Shown here piece after piece: positions 54,786-63,245 of a stretch of 64,000 nt of DNA (position 1 is its first letter; each line of letters starts with the position of its first letter). This DNA comes from Mycolicibacterium monacense (GTDB taxonomy: Bacteria > Actinomycetota > Actinomycetes > Mycobacteriales > Mycobacteriaceae). Under the pieces are notes generated by a model. It was not told where the DNA came from. It was given only the letters and a program-made list of their open reading frames with translations, and did not search any database. Made by a program: the position numbers and the translations under genes. The stretch is taken from contig NZ_AP022617.1 of the NCBI RefSeq assembly GCF_010731575.1, positions 4,898,001 to 4,962,000 on the forward strand. Reading direction: 5' to 3'.

Positions 54786-56560
54786 CAGATCATCTCCTGG
54801 GTCGCCGCCGGTTGCAGGGTGGGCGGATCCTCTTCGGTGGGCCGGCGGCCGCGGCGCAACCGGGCGTCGACGTAGTTCACCAGATGGGTCAGCGGGATGG
54901 TCAGCAGAAGATAGAACAGGCCCGCGGCGACAAGAGGTGAGAGGCTTCCGGTCTGGGCGTTGAGGTCGCGGCCGACCTGGAACAGCTCGCGCTGGTCGGC
55001 GACCAGTCCGAGGAAGTACACCAGTGACGACGCCTTGAGCAGCGAGATGAACTGGTTCATCAGCGCGGGCAGCACGCGGCGCACCCCCTGCGGGATCACC
55101 ACCAGCCGCATCGACGACGAGTAGCTGAAGCCCAGCGCGCGGGAGGCTTCGAGCTGTCCGGACTCCACGCTCTGGATGCCGGACCGGAAGATCTCGCCGA
55201 TGTAGGCCGCGGCCATCAACCCGAGTGCGGCGATGCCGAGCGGGAACGGGTTGTTACCGGTCAGCCCGCCGACGATCGGTCCGACGCCGAGCCCGATGAG
55301 CAGGATGATCACCACCTCGGGCAGGCCGCGGAAGATGTCGGTGTAGACCCGCGCCGGCCACCGCAGCAGCCGGGACCGGGAGATCCCGGCGACCGCGAGC
55401 GCCATCCCCAGGACCAGGCCGATGACCGCGGCGCTGACGGTGAGGATCAACGTGTTCGGCAGGCCGGTCTTGAGCAGGTCCGGAACGGCCTGTCGGTAGA
55501 GGTCCCAGTTGAGGAACGAGTCGGACAGTTGGCGCAGCGTCGATTTCGGTGCGGCCGGGCCGGCGTCGGACTCCTGTTGTTGCGCGGCGATGGCCTGGAA
55601 GTCGGGCAGCTCCGGTGCGGGCGCCGCCTTCGAACCGGGTTTCCACCCCGGCGGCAGGGCGCGCGGCACCCAGTCGGAGTACAGCCGGGCCCAGGTGCCG
55701 TCGGCGATCACCGCGTCGAGTCCGGAGTTCAGCGCGTCGATCAGCGGCTGGTTCTCCTTGGCGACGGCGTAGGCGATGAAGTTGTCCAGGCTGAACGTGT
55801 TCTCGATGATCTGCGCCGGATCGCCCGCCTGCACGGTGCCCTCGGCCTGCGCCGACGGGGCCACCCACGCATCGATCTGCCCGGTCTTGAGGCTGGCGTA
55901 GACGGTGTTGTAGTCGGGGAAGATCACCGGCTGCAGGCGCAGTGTGTCGACGACGTAGGCCTCCTGCACGGTGCCCTGCACGACGCCGATGCGCTGCCCC
56001 GGGCCCAGCTTGCCGAACCCGTCGATCGGGGATCCGCTGGGCACGACCAGCGAGAAGTACCCGAAGTCGTAGCCGTTGGTGAAGCCGACGGTGCGCCGGC
56101 GCGCGTCGGTGGTGGTGATCGACGACGACCCGACGTCGAACCGCCGGGCCGCGGTCTGGGCGAGCAGCCCGGAGAATTCGGTGCCGACGAAATTGACTCG
56201 CAGGCCCAGCTTCTCGGCGATCGCACGCAGCAGTTCGTTGTCGAACCCGGTGAACTGACCGGAGGAGTCTATGCAGATGCTCGGCGGCGCGTCCGACAGC
56301 GTCCCGACGGTCAGCACACCGGGGGTGCCGAGCCCCAGCGCGTCGACGTCGATGCTGTCGAGAGGGCGCACGTTCGCCGTGGTGTAACGGTCGGCTTCCG
56401 GACCCTGTGCGGCGGCAGCGAGGTTGGTGGGCAGCGCGCTGGCGCTTTCCACGCCAGGCGGGGCGCACTGGTCGACCTGCGCGCCGGCCGGCGCGGCGCA
56501 ACACAGCGTCGCCACCATCAGCATCGTCGTGATCAGTGCGGCGATCCGTCCGACGTTCAT
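54785..56560 (-). CDS. Fused substrate-binding protein/permease (glutamine-type)
   Basis: A 591-residue fusion. A signal or anchor helix (about 1-28), a periplasmic amino-acid-binding domain (about 80-310; LTVGTLSDAPPSICIDSSGQ, then FTGFDNELLRAIAEKLGL), a linker, and a permease domain (about 365-570) with five or so helices and LVVIPQGVRRVLPALMNQFI as the EAA-like loop. It forms a compact importer with the ATPase at 54042. ATG at 56560 is chosen over an upstream GTG. It lies 10 bp after the GntR gene. Confidence 0.92.
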   Translation of the reverse strand: MNVGRIAALITTMLMVATLCCAAPAGAQVDQCAPPGVESASALPTNLAAAAQGPEADRYTTANVRPLDSIDVDALGLGTPGVLTVGTLSDAPPSICIDSSGQFTGFDNELLRAIAEKLGLRVNFVGTEFSGLLAQTAARRFDVGSSSITTTDARRRTVGFTNGYDFGYFSLVVPSGSPIDGFGKLGPGQRIGVVQGTVQEAYVVDTLRLQPVIFPDYNTVYASLKTGQIDAWVAPSAQAEGTVQAGDPAQIIENTFSLDNFIAYAVAKENQPLIDALNSGLDAVIADGTWARLYSDWVPRALPPGWKPGSKAAPAPELPDFQAIAAQQQESDAGPAAPKSTLRQLSDSFLNWDLYRQAVPDLLKTGLPNTLILTVSAAVIGLVLGMALAVAGISRSRLLRWPARVYTDIFRGLPEVVIILLIGLGVGPIVGGLTGNNPFPLGIAALGLMAAAYIGEIFRSGIQSVESGQLEASRALGFSYSSSMRLVVIPQGVRRVLPALMNQFISLLKASSLVYFLGLVADQRELFQVGRDLNAQTGSLSPLVAAGLFYLLLTIPLTHLVNYVDARLRRGRRPTEEDPPTLQPAATQEMI

Positions 56561-56570
56561 GGGTTTGAAC

Positions 56571-57233
56571 CTAACCACCGTCGCCCGCCAGCACGCCGCG
56601 GCGGGTCAGCTCGGCGACCATGATCGTGGCCATGAGGTCGGACCGCTCGAGGCAGGCGGTGCGTGCGCCGGCGGCGTCCCGCGCGGCGATGGCCGTCGCC
56701 TCCTGCTGGTAGGTCGGCAGCAATTCCGCCCGCACCCGCGGATAGGACACCCAGAAGTCCGACGCCGCGAAACACTGCGACGCGCGGATCGCCGCGTGCA
56801 GCCGCGGGCCGGCGTACGCGTCGTCGACGATGTCGCGGAACCGTTGGCAACCTTCGTGGAACAACCTGCGATCCTTGCCTTTTCGCATGTGCTGCAGCGT
56901 GTCGTCGAGTTCGCCGAGCAGTTCCGGGTTCGGGTCGGTGGCCGCCCTCGCGGAGGCGATGCCGGTGAGCACGCCGTACAGCTCGTGGTGTTCGTGCAGC
57001 GCCGCCGCGTCGAAGCGTTCGACGAACGCACCCCGGTGATACCGCGTCGACACGATGCCGTCGTGTTCGAGCTGGACCATCGCCTCCTGGACCGGCACCC
57101 GGCTCACCCCGAGCGCCTCGGCGATCGCGTTGCGGTCGATGCGGTGCCCGCCGCGCAACCGGCCGGTCAGAACCAGGTCGACGACGTACGCGACGACCTG
57201 GTCCTTCTCCTTGACTCCGTAGCGTTTGGGCAT
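56571..57233 (-). CDS. GntR/FadR-type regulator (Rv0043c-like)
   Basis: A 220-residue regulator: a winged helix (RIDRNAIAEALGVSRVPVQE then AMVQLEHDGIVSTRYHRGAF) and a helical FCD effector domain (about 85-210). MPKRYGVKEKDQ resembles the start of Rv0043c, so the ATG at 57233 is used; an in-frame GTG at 57278 overlaps the next gene. Its stop is 10 bp from the transporter start, suggesting it controls that operon. Confidence 0.9.
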   Translation of the reverse strand: MPKRYGVKEKDQVVAYVVDLVLTGRLRGGHRIDRNAIAEALGVSRVPVQEAMVQLEHDGIVSTRYHRGAFVERFDAAALHEHHELYGVLTGIASARAATDPNPELLGELDDTLQHMRKGKDRRLFHEGCQRFRDIVDDAYAGPRLHAAIRASQCFAASDFWVSYPRVRAELLPTYQQEATAIAARDAAGARTACLERSDLMATIMVAELTRRGVLAGDGG

Positions 57234-57253
57234 CCGGCCGGGGGAGTGCGCCG

Positions 57254-58048
57254 CTACCGGCTGTCCCGCCAGCGGCACAGCGTTTCGGCGGCCGTCAGGT
57301 CGTAGTCGGGGCCGTTGACGCCGACGGTCAGCAGGGTGACACCCAGTTCGACGAGTGCGTCGGCTTCGGCGAGCATCGCGTCCTTCCCGCTCTCGGGCAC
57401 CCCGGAGGAGCGTTCGACGGCCGACGGGTCCCGGCCGACGTCGGCACAGTGCCGGTCGAGGACCTCGGCCTTGCCGGGATAGGTGGTGCGGTCGGTGAAG
57501 CCGTGCCAGATGTCGGCGTACTCGGCGACCAGGCGCAACGTCTTGCGCTCACCCTGACCGCCGATCAGGATCGGGATCTCGCGCGTCGGTGCGGGATTGA
57601 GCTTCGCCAGCCGCGACTTGATCCGCGGCAGCGCCCGCGCCAGATCGTCGAGTCGGCTTCCCGCCGTACCGAATTCGTAGCCGTACTCGTCGTAGTCCTT
57701 CTGCTTCCAGCCCGAGCCGATACCGAGGATCAGCCGCCCGTCGCTGATGTGGTCCACCGTGCGGGCCATGTCGGCCAGCAGTTCCGGGTTGCGGTACGAG
57801 TTGCAGGTCACCAGCGCGCCGATCTCGATGCGTGAGGTCTGCTCGGCCCACGCGGCCAGCATCGTCCAGCATTCGTAGTGGGCGCCGTCCGGGTCGCCGT
57901 ACAGCGGGAAGAAGTGGTCCCAGTTGAATGCGACGTCGACACCGATGTCCTCGCAGCGGCGCACCGCGTCGCGGATGTGGCGGTACTCCGGTGAGTGCTG
58001 GGGCTGCAGTTGGACGCCGATGCGTACGGGATGTGTGGCAGGGGTCAT
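57254..58048 (-). CDS. LLM-class F420-dependent oxidoreductase (Rv0044c-like)
   Basis: A 264-residue luciferase-like TIM-barrel protein: VAFNWDHFFPLYGDPDG, IEIGALVTCNSYRNPELLA, LGIGSGWKQKDYDEYGYEFG and PILIGGQGERKTLRLVAEYA. This sub-family in mycobacteria generally uses F420. The length equals Rv0044c. Substrate unknown. It is followed by the GntR gene on the same strand, with 20 bp between their assigned ends. Confidence 0.9.
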   Translation of the reverse strand: MTPATHPVRIGVQLQPQHSPEYRHIRDAVRRCEDIGVDVAFNWDHFFPLYGDPDGAHYECWTMLAAWAEQTSRIEIGALVTCNSYRNPELLADMARTVDHISDGRLILGIGSGWKQKDYDEYGYEFGTAGSRLDDLARALPRIKSRLAKLNPAPTREIPILIGGQGERKTLRLVAEYADIWHGFTDRTTYPGKAEVLDRHCADVGRDPSAVERSSGVPESGKDAMLAEADALVELGVTLLTVGVNGPDYDLTAAETLCRWRDSR

Positions 58049-58090
58049 AGCGCCACGGTAACTCTCGGGTGCCGGGTCGCCCCAGGACGC

Positions 58091-59167
58091 TCAGCCGAAG
58101 CGCAGCTGAATGCGATGGTCCTCGTCGGTGACGTAGAAGGTCTGCCCGGATTCGACGGACAGGCCCTCCACGTTGCGCAGGTCGCGGAAGTCGTGGACCA
58201 ACTCCGCTCGGACGGCACCGTCGGCGGGTTCATCGGCGGTCAGGGTGAAGCGCCAGTGTGAGCAGTGCGCGACCGCGCCCTCGGGATGATCGTCCAGCAG
58301 GACCGAACCCTTGTCGGTCGCGTCGATCGAGCCGAGGATCGCGTCGTAGACGTCGTCGCCCGACCGCGACAGGGCACGAAATCCGACGAGCGCGTCGGGT
58401 GGGGACACACCGGCCAACTCCCACACCCGTACGGCCGTCGGTGACGAGACCTCGCCGTCGAACAGGGCCGGCACGCCGGACAGCTCGACGAGGATCGGCT
58501 CGCCCGCCGCGGTCGTCGGGAAGCGCAGCGCCAGCAGAAGATTCCCGTTCGGCCGGAAGGCAGCACCCTCGATGTTGATCGGCACGTCGCGCTCGGTCAG
58601 CCGATCTACCCACGACTTGCTGCGCTGGGTTCCGCGTTCGATCGTGCGGGCAATGAACCGGGTGCGCACGGTGTCACCCGGGGTGATCGCGACTACATGG
58701 GAGGCGTCGAGCGCGTCGTTTATCAGCCGGTGCAGGTGGAACTTGTTGCGGCGGACGATGATCGGGAGTTCAGACTCCGGTACGGTGCGGTCGATCGATT
58801 GTTCGTCGAAGCGGGCGAGGAAGGCGCGCTTGGCCTGCAGGGGCCCAGCCTTGGATCCGTAGTGCGATCCCACCACGTACACCCACCCGTCGTGGCGCGC
58901 CACGGCCTCGGCGTCTTCGGTGCGTCCCTTCTCGTCGCCCGCGTCGACAGGCAGCCGGTGGATCTCCCATCCGCGGTCGGGCGCCGCGCCGCGGGCGTGG
59001 CCGAGCACCGCCACGCAGTCCTCGACCGGACCTTCGTCGAGCACGGTCCAGAATCCGAGATCCCACCCGTGCGCTTCGAGCAGAGCCTCGTTGTCGACGT
59101 GGACGAGGTCGGAGGCCTCGTTGCCCTCGTGGGCGAGATCCACGGTGGTCAGCGCCGGCGACGTCAC
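58091..59167 (-). CDS. DUF3616-like beta-propeller protein
   Basis: A 358-residue protein. INIEGAAFRPNGNLLLALRF and VEGLSVESGQTFYVTDEDHR are the DUF3616-like pattern of a beta-propeller that may be related to phytase-like folds. There is no signal peptide. GTG start. It lies between the LLM gene and PhoX; no function is known to me. Confidence 0.72.
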   Translation of the reverse strand: MTSPALTTVDLAHEGNEASDLVHVDNEALLEAHGWDLGFWTVLDEGPVEDCVAVLGHARGAAPDRGWEIHRLPVDAGDEKGRTEDAEAVARHDGWVYVVGSHYGSKAGPLQAKRAFLARFDEQSIDRTVPESELPIIVRRNKFHLHRLINDALDASHVVAITPGDTVRTRFIARTIERGTQRSKSWVDRLTERDVPINIEGAAFRPNGNLLLALRFPTTAAGEPILVELSGVPALFDGEVSSPTAVRVWELAGVSPPDALVGFRALSRSGDDVYDAILGSIDATDKGSVLLDDHPEGAVAHCSHWRFTLTADEPADGAVRAELVHDFRDLRNVEGLSVESGQTFYVTDEDHRIQLRFG

Positions 59168-59192
59168 CCGGCGATGCTAGCGGCGCCCGGCG

Positions 59193-61292
59193 CTATACGC
59201 CGATCTGCCCGCCGTTTCGCCACACCGCGACCATCGACGGCCGCGCGGTCCCGTTCCCGCCTTCGGGCCACCGTGAGAGCGGGTTGTCGATGCTGTTGTC
59301 GTCGTGCTCGCCGGGATGCTGGACGGCGACCATCACCAGATCGTCGAGCACGATCGGCCCACAGGTCTCCGCACCCAGCGGCACGGTGAGGAATTGCTTG
59401 GTCTCGCCGCGGTTCGGGCCTTCCAGCGCCACGGCGAACAGGCCGTCATTGGAGTCGAGCGCGTTGCCGTCGGTGGAGATCCACAGGTTCCCGTGGTTGT
59501 CGAACGCGAGGTTGTCCGGGCAGGAGATCGGGCTGACCTTGGTCTTGTCGAAGCCGGCGAAGTAGGTGTCGGCCGCCGCCGGATCGCCGCACACCAGCAG
59601 AAGTTCCCAGGTGAAATCGGTACCGGTGTGGTTGTCGGTGATCTCGAGGACCTGCCCGCTCTTGTTGTCGTTGCGGGGATTGGCCGCGTCGACAGGGGCC
59701 TCACCGGATGCGCCGCGTTCGTCGTTGTTGGTCAGCGCGACGTAGACCTTGCCGGTCTTGGGGTTGGCCTCGAAGTCCTCGGGCCGGTCCATTTTGGTCG
59801 CACCGGCCTTGTCGGCGGCCATCCGGGTGAACACCGCGGCCTCCTGAGCGGAGATCCCCTCGACCAGCGATTCGGCCTGTCCACCGGGGCCCGACCGCAG
59901 CAGCGGGATCCAGGTGCCGCTGCCGCGGAAGGAGCCCATCGACGGCAGCTTGCCCGATCCGTCGATCTCGTCGGCCGGGATGTCGCTGGTCAGCTTCGCG
60001 ACGTAGAGGGTGCCCTCGTCGAGGATGGTCATGTTGTGCGCCATCGCGGCCGGTTCATATGCATCTCCTGTCGCTTCGCTCGCCCCGGCACCCGGCTGCA
60101 TCTTCTTGCTGGAGACGAACTTGTACATGTAGTCGAAGCGCTCGTCGTCACCGGTGTAGGCGACCACGGTGCCGTCGTCGGTGACGTAGATGTTGGCGCC
60201 CTCGTGCTTGAGCCGGCCCATCGCGGAGTGTTTGACCGGCTTCGAGTTGGGATCCCACGGATTGAGTTCGACGACGTAGCCGAACCGGTTCGGCTCGTTG
60301 GGTGTCTTCGTCAGGTCGAAGCGAGGGTCGAACGTCTCCCACAGCAGGGCGGTCGGTTCCGGCGAGATCCCGTAGCGGTCGAGCCGGTCGGCGTCCACCG
60401 GGTTCGGGGCAGGCGCGCCCTCGGCGGCGCCGAAGTAATCCTGGAAGTTCTCCTCGCCCGAGAGCACGGTGCCCCACGGGGTGACGCCGCCGGCGCAGTT
60501 GGCGAACGTCCCTGCGACCGTCCGGCCGTCCGGATCCGCGGCGGTCTTGACGAAGTCGGTGCCCGCGGCCGGACCCGTCAGCGTCATCGGGGTGTCGGCG
60601 GTGATGCGGCGGTTGTAGCGGCCGATCACCGGCTTCAACCCCTGCGGCGTGCGCTCCACCTCGACGACACCCATGCCGACCGCCGCGATCTCGACGTCGA
60701 AGTGCTCACGGGTCGGGGCGTCGGGGTTGTAGCCGGGGAACATGAACACCGGGTCCACGTACTCGAAATTGGTGACCAGCAGGAACCGGTTGCGCTGACC
60801 CTCGATCGGCAGCAGCCCGGCGAAGTCGTTGTTGAACCCGAACTGCCCGCGCTGTGCGGCGCCGGTCTGCCTGGCGACGTCGAATTTCGGCGCGCCGGGC
60901 AGGATCGGGTCGCCCCAGCTGATCACGACCGCCTGCTCGTAGCCCTCGGGAACGACGACCGTGTCCTCGCTGTTGGGGGCGACCGAGGTGAACTTCATGC
61001 CCGCCGGGGACTCCGCCGGTGCGTCGGACGTCGGGGTGGTGGCGGCGGGTTGCTCGCCGCCGCCGCACGCGGCCAGCAACGATCCGGCGCCGACGGCGAG
61101 CACGGTCACCCCGGTGACCTGCAGCATCGACCGGCGCGTCACCGCCTTGACGACATCGCCGAAGTACTCGTTGTCGCTGGTGTTCGGAACCGGTTTCCAG
61201 CATGCGTCACCGCACTTGTAACGGCAGGTGATGTGCTGCCGCTTGGACTTACCGTCATGCGACACAAAGAGATTCAACGGCACTAGCGCCAT
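59193..61292 (-). CDS. PhoX-family phosphatase (DUF839)
   Basis: A 699-residue DUF839/PhoX protein. The N-terminal motif CRYKCGDACWKP (about 23-34) is typical of actinobacterial members, followed by TRRSMLQVTGVTVLAVGAGS then LLAACGGG, a twin-arginine signal with a lipobox-like end. The large beta-propeller has GTFANCAGGVTPWGTVLSGE and PDNLAFDNHGNLWISTDGNA. It is probably a Ca/Fe-dependent phosphatase at the cell surface. GGAAGG precedes the ATG. Confidence 0.9.
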   Translation of the reverse strand: MALVPLNLFVSHDGKSKRQHITCRYKCGDACWKPVPNTSDNEYFGDVVKAVTRRSMLQVTGVTVLAVGAGSLLAACGGGEQPAATTPTSDAPAESPAGMKFTSVAPNSEDTVVVPEGYEQAVVISWGDPILPGAPKFDVARQTGAAQRGQFGFNNDFAGLLPIEGQRNRFLLVTNFEYVDPVFMFPGYNPDAPTREHFDVEIAAVGMGVVEVERTPQGLKPVIGRYNRRITADTPMTLTGPAAGTDFVKTAADPDGRTVAGTFANCAGGVTPWGTVLSGEENFQDYFGAAEGAPAPNPVDADRLDRYGISPEPTALLWETFDPRFDLTKTPNEPNRFGYVVELNPWDPNSKPVKHSAMGRLKHEGANIYVTDDGTVVAYTGDDERFDYMYKFVSSKKMQPGAGASEATGDAYEPAAMAHNMTILDEGTLYVAKLTSDIPADEIDGSGKLPSMGSFRGSGTWIPLLRSGPGGQAESLVEGISAQEAAVFTRMAADKAGATKMDRPEDFEANPKTGKVYVALTNNDERGASGEAPVDAANPRNDNKSGQVLEITDNHTGTDFTWELLLVCGDPAAADTYFAGFDKTKVSPISCPDNLAFDNHGNLWISTDGNALDSNDGLFAVALEGPNRGETKQFLTVPLGAETCGPIVLDDLVMVAVQHPGEHDDNSIDNPLSRWPEGGNGTARPSMVAVWRNGGQIGV

Positions 61293-61499
61293 GGCAGGCA
61301 GGGTCCTTCCGTCCGCACGACCGCGGGCTGAGCGGCCGATCGGGCGGAAACCTACGGCAACCGGACGTGCAACAGGCGATCAACAGGTGAACAGCCGGTG
61401 GCGGGCCGCGACACACCGTTGCGATTTCAACGGATTTGCTGCGGCGCCGCTTTCCCAGGGTATAGGTTCCCGGCAAATAAATAACGGAGGGGTCAAAAT

Positions 61500-63245
61500 A
61501 TGGCGGTTCGTCGGGGCGCACGTCGTGCGCAGGGCTTTGCGGTGCGGCGTTGGCTCCAGGTGGGAGCGGCGTCGGCCGGTGTGGGCGCGGGGTTGCTCGG
61601 CTTCTCGCTGCTGGGTCCGCAGGTCGGTACGGCCGCCGCGGACACCGCGGGGGAGACCACGACGTCGTCGAACGCGCCCTCGTCCGGCGACGACGCCCGG
61701 TCGACGTCCACGGATCAGTCCGACGACACCGACGACCAGGACACCGAGGACGCCGACGAAGAAGACGCCGAAGACGCCGACGAGGAAGACGCTGAGGACG
61801 CGGAAGACGCGGAAGACGAGGACGAAGACGCCCCCGAAGACCTCGAAGACGAAGACCCTGACGAGGACACCCTCGACCAAGACGACGAAGACGACGAAGA
61901 ATCAGCGGCCGACGACGACGACAAGCGCGCCGCACGCGGCACCACCGAAGACGTTGCCGCGGAGACGGTTTCGCAGCCACAGGCGCGGGTGACCGCTCTC
62001 GAGCCCAAGGCCCCGTCGGGCAGTTGGAGCGACGTCACCGGACGGGCCATCTCGACCTGGACGAGAGACTCCCAGGGCTGGATCAACTCCCTGCCGGTCG
62101 AAAACCAGGCCAAGTACCACCTCGAGGGCGCGCTCTGGGCGACCCGCCGCACGTTCCTCAACCAGGCGCCCGACGTCGCGCCGATCCAGATCAGCGGCAA
62201 GCTCGACGGCCCGGTGGTCGGGACGGTCGGCGCCGTCGATCCCGACGGTGACCGGCTGATCTACATCGTCACCCGCGGGCCGAAAACGGGTTCGGTGAAG
62301 GTGAATGCCGACGGCACCTACACCTATACGCCCGGCGCGGGTTTCGACGGTGTCGACACCTTCCGCGTGGTGGCCGTCGACGTCGGGCCCCACGTCAACC
62401 TGCTCGACCCGTTCCGCCCGATCGGCACCAGCGCCGACAACCTGGTCAACCAGCGGGCCATCAGGTTCACGTTCGCCTACCGGGACGGGTCCGAGCACTG
62501 GACGCCCGAACGGCGCGCGGCTTTGAACGATGTCGCCGACCGGCTGGTGGAGTACTTCACGGTCACGCGGGCGGTGACCCTCACGTACGACATCCTGGGT
62601 GAGAACGACGCCACCTCGAGAACCCTCGCGTGGGCGTGGAGCGATCCCCTCAGCCAGGAGCCGGGCTACTGGAGAACCGTGGTGCAGAACAAGATCATCT
62701 CAGGGGTCGACGCCAACGGCGAGGCGTCCGATGGTCAGATCGCCTACAACTTCGGTCACAAGTGGGGGCTCGGTGACACGGTGGCCAGTGACGAGTACGC
62801 CTTCACTCCGGTGGCGATTCACGAGATCCTGCATTCGTTCGGCTTCATGTCCTTCATCGAACGGCCGGGCGAGAACGTCGAGCGCACCTGGATGGTCTTC
62901 GACCAGTTCGTCGTGACCGCCGACGGCAGCCGACCGATCGACTCCGACTACGGGTGGGATGCAGAATTCGATCCGTATCTGACCGGTCAGAACGGCGGGA
63001 TGTACTTCGGTGGGGCCAACGCCGTTGCGGCGTACGGCGGTCTGGTTCCGCTGTTCACCCCGAATCCCTGGCGGCCGGGCAGTTCGATGAGCCACGTGGA
63101 CGACGCCACGTTCACGGGTGTGAATGTCAAGGTGATGAACGCGCAGGCGCCCATCGGGCCACGCGTCCGCATCCTCAGCCCGATGGAGATCGGGATCCTG
63201 CGGGACCTCGGATACCGCGCGAGCGCGCCGGTCACTCAGCTCTGA
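61500..63245 (+). CDS. Exported acidic metalloprotease-like protein
   Basis: A 581-residue exported protein. A signal-like helix (about 17-46) is followed by an Asp/Glu-rich tract (about 70-145) encoded by near-tandem GAC/GAA codons, a cadherin/VCBS-like beta domain (about 225-300; DGTYTYTPGAGFDGVDTFRV) and a C-terminal domain with AIHEILHSFGFMSF, an HExxHxxGF motif as in metzincin-like zinc peptidases, then a family-typical ending LSPMEIGILRDLGY. The usual third His of metzincins is not at the expected spot, so activity is uncertain. GGAGGGG lies before the ATG. Confidence 0.8.
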   Translation: MAVRRGARRAQGFAVRRWLQVGAASAGVGAGLLGFSLLGPQVGTAAADTAGETTTSSNAPSSGDDARSTSTDQSDDTDDQDTEDADEEDAEDADEEDAEDAEDAEDEDEDAPEDLEDEDPDEDTLDQDDEDDEESAADDDDKRAARGTTEDVAAETVSQPQARVTALEPKAPSGSWSDVTGRAISTWTRDSQGWINSLPVENQAKYHLEGALWATRRTFLNQAPDVAPIQISGKLDGPVVGTVGAVDPDGDRLIYIVTRGPKTGSVKVNADGTYTYTPGAGFDGVDTFRVVAVDVGPHVNLLDPFRPIGTSADNLVNQRAIRFTFAYRDGSEHWTPERRAALNDVADRLVEYFTVTRAVTLTYDILGENDATSRTLAWAWSDPLSQEPGYWRTVVQNKIISGVDANGEASDGQIAYNFGHKWGLGDTVASDEYAFTPVAIHEILHSFGFMSFIERPGENVERTWMVFDQFVVTADGSRPIDSDYGWDAEFDPYLTGQNGGMYFGGANAVAAYGGLVPLFTPNPWRPGSSMSHVDDATFTGVNVKVMNAQAPIGPRVRILSPMEIGILRDLGYRASAPVTQL

